A stretch of DNA of 64,000 nt from Labedaea rhizosphaerae (GTDB lineage Bacteria; Actinomycetota; Actinomycetes; Mycobacteriales; Pseudonocardiaceae). Position numbers and translations under genes: made by a program. Every line of letters begins with the position of its first letter. Position 1 is the first letter of the stretch. A model generated the notes under the pieces. That model was not told where the DNA came from. It searched no databases and saw only the letters and a program-made list of their open reading frames with translations. This document shows positions 27,289-34,371 of this stretch, piece by piece. The stretch is from contig NZ_SNXZ01000001.1 of the NCBI RefSeq assembly GCF_004362825.1, forward strand, positions 1 through 64,000, given 5' to 3'.

Positions 27289-27954
27289 TCAGACGTTGGT
27301 GATGCGCACACCGGAGTTTGTCTTGTAGCGGCGGTTGATCGCGATCAGGTTGGCGGTGAACGCCTCTACCTGGTGCGCGTTGCGCAGTCGCCCGCCGTAG
27401 ATGCCGCGGACGCCGGGGATGCGGTCGGCTAGGGCGCGGACGATGTCGACGGCCTCGCGGTCTTCGCCCAGCACGAGCACATCGGTGTCCATGTCGGTGA
27501 CCGACAGGTCCGCGAGGTGCACGGCCGACACGTGGTGGAACGCGGCGGTCACGCGGGCGTCCGGCAGCAGGTCGAACGCCTGCTGGGCCGCGCTTCCTTC
27601 GGCGACCGGCAACGCGTACGGGCCCTGCTTGTCGAAGCCGAGCGGGTTGACGCAGTCGATCACGATTTTGCCGGCCAGCTGTTCGCGCAACGACGTCAAC
27701 AACTCTGCGTGGCCGTCCCACGGGACGGCGACCAGGACCACGTCGGCCGAGGCCGCGCACACGGCGTTGTCGCCACCGGTCACCTCGGCGCCCGCGAGCG
27801 ACGAGACCTCCGACGCCGCCTGCTCGGCCCGCTCGGCACTGCGCGAGCCGAGGATCACCCGCTGCCCGGCCATGGCCCAGCGCAACGCCAAACCCTTGCC
27901 TTGCGGGCCGGTGCCACCGAGCACCCCGACGGTCAGCTCGGAAACCTCGGTCAT
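27289..27954 (-). CDS. NADPH-dependent F420 reductase
   Basis: 221 residues. The N-terminal Rossmann motif is TVGVLGGTGPQGKGLALRWA, with GSRSAERAE after strand 2 binding the NADPH phosphate. DCVNPLGFDKQGPYAL and AFHHVSAVHLADL match the F420-binding part of Fno/Npd. It moves hydride between NADPH and coenzyme F420, which fits an actinobacterium with F420 metabolism. The ATG at 27954 overlaps the stop of the RNase gene (ATGA), so the two are one operon. Confidence 0.92.
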   Translation of the reverse strand: MTEVSELTVGVLGGTGPQGKGLALRWAMAGQRVILGSRSAERAEQAASEVSSLAGAEVTGGDNAVCAASADVVLVAVPWDGHAELLTSLREQLAGKIVIDCVNPLGFDKQGPYALPVAEGSAAQQAFDLLPDARVTAAFHHVSAVHLADLSVTDMDTDVLVLGEDREAVDIVRALADRIPGVRGIYGGRLRNAHQVEAFTANLIAINRRYKTNSGVRITNV

Positions 27955-29390
27955 TCGGTCTTCTCCTCTTGTTCGGCCCGCTGGAAACTCACCTTGCGCG
28001 CGGCGGTATCGGCTTCGACCAGCCGCACCCGCATCGTCTCGCCTTCGGACATGCCCTCGCCGGTGCACCGCGCGAGCACGGGCGGCGCCGGGACGAACAC
28101 GTCGGCGGAGTTGCCGTTCTCCGTGCGCAGCACGACGGCGTCGAACTCGGCGCCGATCTGGTCGGCCAGCACCCACGCCTCGACCTGGTCCAGGCAGGCG
28201 CGGTCGACCTTGGCGGCGAGCGCGTCGGACGCGGACATCAAGTCCGGCAAGGAAACCAGCGACTCGCGCACCCACTCGGGCACCTCGGTCCCGGCGCTGA
28301 CGGCGAGGCAGATCTCCGCGCCGAACCGGTCCACGAGCCGGCGTAAGGGCGCGGTCACGTGCGCGTACGGCGCGGCGATCCCGGCGTGCGTGCTGATCTC
28401 TGGCGGACTGCCGTCGAACGTGGTGTAGCCGGCGCCGCGCAGCAAGCGGGTCGCGTCCATGAACAACGCCATCGACTCCGGCCGGGTGGGGTCGAGCCGG
28501 GCGAGCAGTTCGGCGGCGGCCTCGTCGCGCGGCCAGTCGATGCCGAGCGACTTCGCCGAGCGGCGCAACCACTGCACGGCGCCGTCGTCCGGGTCGGGCA
28601 GCGTGCGCAGGATGCCGATCCCCGCGGTCAGCATCATCTCGGCCGCCGCCATGCCGGTGAGCAGCGAGATCTCGGCGTTCCACGCGTCGACCTCGCTGCG
28701 GGGCCGCAGCACCAGCGCCCAGCCGTCGCCGTCGGCGACGACCTCCTGCTCGGGCAGTTGCAACTCGACCGCGCCGCGGCGCACGGCCAGCGCACGGCGG
28801 GCCCGGCCGAGGTCGGGCAGCGCCGCCAGCGACGGGTGCGGGTTGCCCGCGTCGACCGCGGCCTGCACGGTCTCGTAGTCGAACCGCACGGTGGAGCGGA
28901 CCGTCGCGCGCCGCACGTGCGCCGATTCCTGGTTGCCCTCGGCGTCGCAGTCGATGGTCCACAGCGCGGCGGGCCGGATCTCGCCGGGCAGCAGGCTGGC
29001 CGCGCCCTCGGAGAGCTCGGCCGGGTGCAGCGGCACGTTGCCGTCGGGCAGGTAGACGGTCTGGCCGCGCTTGCGGACCTCGGCGTCCAGCGCCCCGCCG
29101 GACACCACGAACGCGCCGAGGTCGGCGATCGCGTAGTGGACCCGGAAACCGCCGCCGGACCGCCGCTCGATCAGCATGGCCTGGTCGAGGTCCTTGGCGC
29201 CGGGCGGGTCGATGGTCACCAGCGGCAGGTCGGTGGCGTCCTCGCGCGGGCCGGGCGCCGGGCCGTCGGCGGCCGCGCGCACTGCCTCGGCCAACGCGGC
29301 CCCGGGGTAGTCACCCGGCAACCCGAACTCGGTGCGCACACCGGCGAAGTCCCCGTCGGCCGCCACGACGCGGATGACCTTGGATGCCAC
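27951..29390 (-). CDS. RNase II/RNB-domain exoribonuclease
   Basis: 479 residues, shorter than RNase R or E. coli RNase II. The RNB core has TIDPPGAKDLDQAM, with the metal-binding Asp cluster, and YAIADLGAFV, GQTVYLPDGNVPLHPAELSEGAASL and YAHVTAPLRRLVDRF. No N-terminal cold-shock domains are seen, and a short S1-like tail may remain at the C-terminus. It degrades single-stranded RNA 3' to 5'. The start GTG at 29390 has TATGGT 6 nt upstream and no Shine-Dalgarno. Confidence 0.9.
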   Translation of the reverse strand: MASKVIRVVAADGDFAGVRTEFGLPGDYPGAALAEAVRAAADGPAPGPREDATDLPLVTIDPPGAKDLDQAMLIERRSGGGFRVHYAIADLGAFVVSGGALDAEVRKRGQTVYLPDGNVPLHPAELSEGAASLLPGEIRPAALWTIDCDAEGNQESAHVRRATVRSTVRFDYETVQAAVDAGNPHPSLAALPDLGRARRALAVRRGAVELQLPEQEVVADGDGWALVLRPRSEVDAWNAEISLLTGMAAAEMMLTAGIGILRTLPDPDDGAVQWLRRSAKSLGIDWPRDEAAAELLARLDPTRPESMALFMDATRLLRGAGYTTFDGSPPEISTHAGIAAPYAHVTAPLRRLVDRFGAEICLAVSAGTEVPEWVRESLVSLPDLMSASDALAAKVDRACLDQVEAWVLADQIGAEFDAVVLRTENGNSADVFVPAPPVLARCTGEGMSEGETMRVRLVEADTAARKVSFQRAEQEEKTE

Positions 29391-29396
29391 GCTCGC

Positions 29397-29402
29397 ACCA
29401 TA
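29397..29402 (-). promoter_or_regulatory. -10 element for the leaderless RNB-F420 reductase operon
   Basis: TATGGT on the minus strand ends 6 nt before the GTG start at 29390. Confidence 0.45.
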
Positions 29403-29490
29403 GCCGGGTACGCGCGGTCACCGCGCCCCCATCGTGAGCGGCGCATCCGCATCCACAGAAGCCGACCGAATCCTCCGTTCGCGATCGGGG

Positions 29491-29573
29491 TTTTCCACAC
29501 CTTTACCGAACCCCCGTTCCCCCAGCTCAAAGCCGATAGAATGGACAAGGGGGAGCCCCCGGGAGGGTGGGCC
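29491..29573 (+). repeat. Dispersed DnaA-box/hairpin element, copy D
   Basis: TTTTCCACA (29491-29499), GATAGAATGG (29535-29544), then AAGGGGGAGCCCCCGGGAGG and GTGGGCCC. The second DnaA-like box is missing. It lies in the 351-bp gap between the RNB gene and the next plus-strand gene; nothing else is seen in that gap. Confidence 0.7.
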
Positions 29574-29741
29574 CTGCGCACCGGTCGGCGAAGTTTTTCC
29601 AGCGCGCGCTTGGTAGCTCAGACGGTCCCCTGGCGGACCCGGATCCGGGCCGCTGGATCGCCCGCTCAGGAGCGGCCACAAGCGCCGCGGCTCGCTCACC
29701 GGATCCACTGCTCACCCGCCCGCCGCTGGCTAAGCTGAGCC

Positions 29742-30176
29742 GTGATCGTCGCCCTGGACCGCCGCTTCGGCGAGATGTCGATCTTCGGCACCGCGGCCGA
29801 GTACCGGCGGTTCGCCGACCTCGTCCGCGCCGGCGGCGGTGCCGTCGACCTGGAGGCCGAGGCCGACGTCGACCCCTTCGACGAGCCGCTGGCCCGGATC
29901 GTGGTGCGCCGCACGGACGCGACCACCGTGACGCTCGCGCGTGAGGACCGGGACCTGGTCCTGTCCGGGCCCGCCGAACACCTGCACACGATCGCCCACA
30001 TCTTCGACGAGTCCGCCGATCAGGACGGGGCGGGCGGCAACGTCCACCTCGACCCGTACCCCGGGCACCACTACCTGGACGAACGCTCCGCCTCGGTGAT
30101 CCTCAACGACCCCGGCGCGCCCCGCCTCGGGGCGGCGTACCGGGAGTGGCTCGCCGAGCAGCAGCCGCCTCAGTAA
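29742..30176 (+). CDS. Hypothetical protein, possibly Imm32-like
   Basis: 144 residues, soluble and acidic. The segment DLVLSGPAEHLHTIAHIFDESAD resembles the C-terminal part of Imm32-type immunity proteins, but the match is by eye and weak. GTG start with TAAGCT 5 nt upstream. It overlaps the 3' end of the convergent T4SS-linked gene by 7 bp. Confidence 0.6.
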   Translation: MIVALDRRFGEMSIFGTAAEYRRFADLVRAGGGAVDLEAEADVDPFDEPLARIVVRRTDATTVTLAREDRDLVLSGPAEHLHTIAHIFDESADQDGAGGNVHLDPYPGHHYLDERSASVILNDPGAPRLGAAYREWLAEQQPPQ

Positions 30177-30622
30177 CCCGGGACGGGCACTCCTCGCGGC
30201 GGCGTGTCGGACGTCGCGTTGCGGTGCTCGCCCGGCAGCGGGTCCGCGAACGACACCAGCACCGTGGTCTGTTCCGGGTTCTCGATGCGGCGCCCGTGCC
30301 GCTCCCGGTAGACCAGCTCGCCGTCGGTGTCGATCTCCACGATGCAGCCGACCTCGGCCAGTTGGTCCTCGTCGAGGTCCACGAGCCGCTCCCACTTCGA
30401 CGGGACGACCCGGTACACCGGCCACTGCAGGTGCGCGGCGGCCTGGTGGAACTCGGCCAGCAGCTGCGTGAAGTGTTGCTGCCACACCAAAGGCATGTTC
30501 TCCACGAGCGACCGCGGCAGCACCACGTACCCCTGGTCCGTACCCGGCCGGGGCCCGGCCGAGAGGTAATCCCGCAAGGGCGTGGTCGACGCGGGCTGTC
30601 GCGCGACCTGGTCGGGATACAT
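30170..30622 (-). CDS. Hypothetical protein, last gene of the T4SS-like operon
   Basis: 150 residues, soluble. PGTDQGYVVLPRSLVENMPLVWQQHF and WPVYRVVPSKWERLVDLDEDQLAEVG suggest a compact alpha/beta domain with no recognised family. It has a good GGGAGGG ribosome binding site and lies 12 bp after the peptidoglycan hydrolase gene, so it is cotranscribed. A cytoplasmic accessory or regulator is possible. Confidence 0.7.
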   Translation of the reverse strand: MYPDQVARQPASTTPLRDYLSAGPRPGTDQGYVVLPRSLVENMPLVWQQHFTQLLAEFHQAAAHLQWPVYRVVPSKWERLVDLDEDQLAEVGCIVEIDTDGELVYRERHGRRIENPEQTTVLVSFADPLPGEHRNATSDTPPRGVPVPGY

Positions 30623-30634
30623 GCTCGCCCTCCC

Positions 30635-31639
30635 TCAGACTCCGGGCCGCACGGCCTGGGCCATCAACTCCGGCTCGCCGAAGCGCACCGCGCGGATGTG
30701 CACCGGCACACCCGTCTGCTGCGCTTCGACGATCTTGTTGTCGCCCAGGTACATGGCCACGTGGTGGATGGTCGCCGGGTTGGACGTGTCGTACGCCCAG
30801 AAGAGCAGGTCGCCCGGTTTGGCCTGCTCGATGGGCAGCAGCGCGCCCGCGTGGTACTGGTCGCGGGACACGCGCGGCAGCAGGATCCCCGCGTTGCGGT
30901 AGGCCTGCAGCATCAGGCTGGAGCAGTCGAACGAGTCGGCCTGGTTGACCGGCGCGCCCCACACGTACGGGTCGCCCTGCTGCTCCAGCGCCCACTGGAT
31001 CGCGGTGCCCGCGGCCTTGGTCGGTGGCGGCAGCAGGTTGCCCGTGCCGCGCCCGCACCCGGTCGGGTCGGCCAGCTTGCCCATGTCGCCGATCAGGTTG
31101 GACGCCATGGGTTCCCAGCGGTGGTACCGGTCCGGGAACGCCGAGCGCTCGACGTCCTGCGCGGACTCGCCCGGCCGCTGGTCCTTCCAGCCGGGGATCT
31201 TCTCCAGCACGTCGTAGAACTTGTTGATCGCGTACGCCGGGTCCTTCACCTGCGCCGGGGTGCCCCAGCCCATCGACGGGCGCATCTGGAAGATGCCGAG
31301 CGAGTCGCGGTCGCCGTAGTTCAGCGGGCGCAGGCCCGACTCGGTCATGCCCGCCTGGATGGCCACCTGCCACGCCCGCGGCGGCAGGTTCCGCTGCTTG
31401 CCGATGGTGATGATCAGGCCCGCGATGCTGCGCTGCTGCGGGGAGAGCCGTGCCGCGTCGATCGCGCCGGACCCGGTGGGTCCACTCGTGGCCGGGCCGA
31501 GCGCGGCGTCGCAGCTCATCCCCGCCGCGGCCGCGGTGGCCTGCTCGTTCGAGCCGACGACCGTGTTGATCGCACCCGTGCTCAGCACGACCGTGAAAAT
31601 GGCCACGGCCGCCACGACGATGATCACCGCGGTCTTCAT
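30635..31639 (-). CDS. VirB1-like peptidoglycan hydrolase with NlpC/P60 domain
   Basis: 334 residues. One N-terminal TM/signal anchor (MKTAVIIVVAAVAIFTVVLS). The middle (about 65-165) is a lysozyme/transglycosylase-like region (RAWQVAIQAGMTESGLRPLNYGD with a putative catalytic Glu, then SLGIFQMRPSMGWGTP). The C-terminal NlpC/P60 domain has the Cys in DSFDCSSLMLQAY, then RVSRDQYHAG, KPGDLLFW and the His in IHHVAMYLG. Such two-headed cell-wall hydrolases open peptidoglycan for Gram-positive type IV secretion. The start ATG lies 2 bp after the TcpC-like gene. Confidence 0.88.
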   Translation of the reverse strand: MKTAVIIVVAAVAIFTVVLSTGAINTVVGSNEQATAAAAGMSCDAALGPATSGPTGSGAIDAARLSPQQRSIAGLIITIGKQRNLPPRAWQVAIQAGMTESGLRPLNYGDRDSLGIFQMRPSMGWGTPAQVKDPAYAINKFYDVLEKIPGWKDQRPGESAQDVERSAFPDRYHRWEPMASNLIGDMGKLADPTGCGRGTGNLLPPPTKAAGTAIQWALEQQGDPYVWGAPVNQADSFDCSSLMLQAYRNAGILLPRVSRDQYHAGALLPIEQAKPGDLLFWAYDTSNPATIHHVAMYLGDNKIVEAQQTGVPVHIRAVRFGEPELMAQAVRPGV

Positions 31640-31641
31640 GG

Positions 31642-32256
31642 TCAGGTCCCCTGGTCGTAGTGGGTCACTCGCCAGCCCTCGGTCGTCTTGATCAACGTGA
31701 TGGCCAGGGGTCCGCTGTCGGTCGGGACCCGCACGTCGATCGAGCCGGCGACCGAGGAGATCGCCGTCGCGGGGCCGGTGACCTTGGTGGCGGGGACGTT
31801 CGCCGGGTCGATCGACTCCATGATCGTCATGTATTCCTCGGTGGTGTACGGGCGCATGCCCTGCAACCACTGGTAGGTGCTCACGCCGGCCGGGTGGTTG
31901 GCCCAGGCCGCCGTCCACCGCGTCGCGACGTCGAGCGCCTCGGGATCCGGCGCGGCGGTCGAGGGCGACGGCGGCGCGGGCAGCCGGGTCGGCAGCGGCG
32001 ACGACGTCGTCGGCCCCGTGCTCGGCTCGACCGGCGGTGCCACGTTCTGCGTGGTCGACGTCGTGGTGTCGTCCGTGCTCGGGGCGGCGACGGGCTGGCG
32101 GCCGGGACCGGACAGCTTCGCCACCACGATGGCCAGGACGGTGACCACCACGGCGAACCCGACGAGCGCGATCACCAGGTGCTTCGGGGAGCGCAGCGGC
32201 CAGCCCCAGAGCCTGCGGTACACCGCGGCGCGACCGCGGTTGGTCCTGATCGGCAT
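31642..32256 (-). CDS. TcpC/VirB8-like membrane protein
   Basis: 204 residues. A cytoplasmic head of about 26 residues, one TM helix (HLVIALVGFAVVVTVLAIVV), a Thr/Pro/Ser-rich linker (about 50-100) and an outer NTF2-like domain (VATRWTAAWANHPAGVSTYQWLQGMRPY, TKTEGWRVTHYD-type ending). This layout is that of TcpC/VirB8 proteins of conjugation channels, with one NTF2-like domain visible rather than two. ATG with GGGGAGGT upstream, in an operon with its neighbours. Confidence 0.75.
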   Translation of the reverse strand: MPIRTNRGRAAVYRRLWGWPLRSPKHLVIALVGFAVVVTVLAIVVAKLSGPGRQPVAAPSTDDTTTSTTQNVAPPVEPSTGPTTSSPLPTRLPAPPSPSTAAPDPEALDVATRWTAAWANHPAGVSTYQWLQGMRPYTTEEYMTIMESIDPANVPATKVTGPATAISSVAGSIDVRVPTDSGPLAITLIKTTEGWRVTHYDQGT

Positions 32257-32269
32257 GTGCTACCTCCCC

Positions 32270-34288
32270 TCAGCGGATGAACGTGTCGGTTTCCCGCGGC
32301 CCGCGGTTCACATCGATGCGGCGCGGCGGCTGCTCCTGCGGGCGCTGGCCCACCTCGAGCCCCCGCGAGGGCCGGTAGACGACGTGCACCGGCCGGCCGG
32401 CGACCACCTCGGTGTCCGCGTGCCGGACCGGCGGCGGCGCCTGGGGGCGGCGGGTGAGCTCGCCGGCGCGGTGCTCGGACGGCACGAGCACCCGCTCGTC
32501 GCGCTCGTCCCACGCGCTGTCCGAGACCGGTGCGGTGTCCACGACCCGGCTCACCCGGTGCGCGGCCGGGCCGAGCTGACCGCCGTTCGGGCCGCCGCCG
32601 ACCAGCACGGAATCCGCGCCCGCGGCCGGCAGGTACCCGGCCGGCGAGCCCGACGGCAGCTGCGGGCGGCCGTCCGGGCCACGCCGGTTGTCCATCCGCT
32701 CGGACGGGACCATGACGGGGTTGCTGGCCTCGGGGCGTGGCCGGCGGACGTCCTTCCCGGCGGGCAGCGTGTCGGGGTCCATGCCGCGGACCTGGTCCCA
32801 GAACTCGTCCTGCGCGCTCGGCGGCTGCGCGTCCCGGCCGCGGAACCGGCTGAACAGCCCGGGTCCGGCCGAGGGCATGGCCGAACCGACCGCGCCGACG
32901 GAGAGCTCGACCATCTGGAACATCCGGCGCATGGGCCGGCCGATGACCATGAAGACGATCGTGATCAACGCGGCGAGCGCCATCCGCGCGATCGTCGACA
33001 ACGCGTTCGCGCCGAAGATCGCGTTGAGCAGCAACACGTGCATGCCGGCGAGCGCCGCGAGCACGAGCACGTTGAGCAGCACGCCTGCGGCCGCACGCGC
33101 GACCTTGCGCATGATGTCGTGGTAGAGCAGGCCGATCAGGCCGATCAGCGGCGTGGCGAGCAGGAACACGCGCAGCAGCACCTGGGCGAGCAGGATTCCC
33201 GCCTTGGCGAACAACTGGAAAAGCGTGTAGATCGCGCCCTGGAACAACGCCAGGAAACCGGAGCCGGTGCGGCTGCCGTCGGTGCCCTTGAAATAGCCGG
33301 TCGCCGGGCCGAGTTTGGTCGAGATGTCCTTGTACTCGGCCTTCTTGCGGTCCAGCTCCTTCTGGTCGACGGTCGTGGTGCTGTCGGTTTTCTTCCACGC
33401 CTGCGCGTCGAGCAACTGGTCGCCGTACTGCTTGGCCTGTGGGGCGTCCTCGCTGCCGAACTCGCCACGCAACCAGTTGCGGTAGACCACCCGGTCGTGC
33501 AGAAGATCGGGCAGCGAGTCGATGGCGAGTTTGTCCGGTTGATCGGACAGGAAACCCGCCTGCATCTGTGTCGTCCGGTCGAGGAATTGGCCTTCGATCT
33601 GTTTGTAGATCGGGCCGATCAACAGGAACGACGTCGCCACCCACATGGACGCGAGCGCCCACATCCCGCGTTTGCTGACCGTCGCGAGATCACCGGTCCA
33701 GATGTGTTTGAACAACCAGACCGCGAGCAGCAACGCGACGAGGCCGAACCATTTCACGTAGACGTTGTCGTAGAACAGCTTCGTGCCGCTGTCCACGGCC
33801 TTGTCGAGTGGACCGGTCAACTCGTCGTAGGCCAGCGCGTAGTGCAGGCCGTTCGTGGCCGCCACGAAGTTCTTGCCCACGTTGAACAACTGGTTGCCGC
33901 CCCAGTTGTCGATCGTGGTGTTCGGGTCGGTGAGGCCCTTGGAGAGCACGCAGTTGTCGTCGTAGACGTGCCACGTCATGCCCGCGTAGCCGTAGGTGCC
34001 GTACCGCGACTTGATCGAACCGTGGGTCGGCAGCGGGTTGTCCAGCGCGGCCACCATGCCGGAGTTCGGCCGCTCCGGGTTGGGTGCCTCGGCGCAGCTG
34101 TTGTCCTGCGCGGACGCGGCGGGGGCGCCGATCACGACCTGGAGGCCGAGCACCGCGGACACGGCCAGGAACGCAGTGAAGCGCCGCGACCGTGGCCGCG
34201 GCGTGTAATCGGGGTCGGCTCGTCTCTTGCGCCGGACGCCCAGCCAGACCGACAGGGCGATGAGCACGAGCAGGGTCAGGAGATCCAT
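32270..34288 (-). CDS. VirB6/TrbL-like polytopic membrane channel protein
   Basis: 672 residues. TM1 at 2-18; a second hydrophobic segment (about 37-60) ends in APAASAQ, like a signal-peptidase site. A loop of about 110 residues follows, then a TM at about 175-195 and a cluster of helices between about 350 and 465 (FQLFAKAGILLAQVLLRVFLL, LIGLIGLLYHDIM, VLLNVLVLAALAGMHVLLL, MALAALITIVFMVIG). The last ~200 residues are a Pro/Arg-rich cytoplasmic tail. This matches VirB6/TrbL-type inner-membrane subunits of type IV secretion. An 83-bp gap separates it from the VirB4 gene and the start lacks a clear Shine-Dalgarno. Confidence 0.78.
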   Translation of the reverse strand: MDLLTLLVLIALSVWLGVRRKRRADPDYTPRPRSRRFTAFLAVSAVLGLQVVIGAPAASAQDNSCAEAPNPERPNSGMVAALDNPLPTHGSIKSRYGTYGYAGMTWHVYDDNCVLSKGLTDPNTTIDNWGGNQLFNVGKNFVAATNGLHYALAYDELTGPLDKAVDSGTKLFYDNVYVKWFGLVALLLAVWLFKHIWTGDLATVSKRGMWALASMWVATSFLLIGPIYKQIEGQFLDRTTQMQAGFLSDQPDKLAIDSLPDLLHDRVVYRNWLRGEFGSEDAPQAKQYGDQLLDAQAWKKTDSTTTVDQKELDRKKAEYKDISTKLGPATGYFKGTDGSRTGSGFLALFQGAIYTLFQLFAKAGILLAQVLLRVFLLATPLIGLIGLLYHDIMRKVARAAAGVLLNVLVLAALAGMHVLLLNAIFGANALSTIARMALAALITIVFMVIGRPMRRMFQMVELSVGAVGSAMPSAGPGLFSRFRGRDAQPPSAQDEFWDQVRGMDPDTLPAGKDVRRPRPEASNPVMVPSERMDNRRGPDGRPQLPSGSPAGYLPAAGADSVLVGGGPNGGQLGPAAHRVSRVVDTAPVSDSAWDERDERVLVPSEHRAGELTRRPQAPPPVRHADTEVVAGRPVHVVYRPSRGLEVGQRPQEQPPRRIDVNRGPRETDTFIR

Positions 34289-34371
34289 TCAGACCGCCCC
34301 CGTGAGAAAGCGGTCACGCACCGTGTGCGATCTCGCGCACCGGCGACTCTGGTGGTCCCGTCCCCCCGCCG

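Noticed and set aside
29600-29700. Possible tRNA (TGGTAGCTCAGA-like string)
   Set aside because: No acceptor stem or T-arm could be paired around it.
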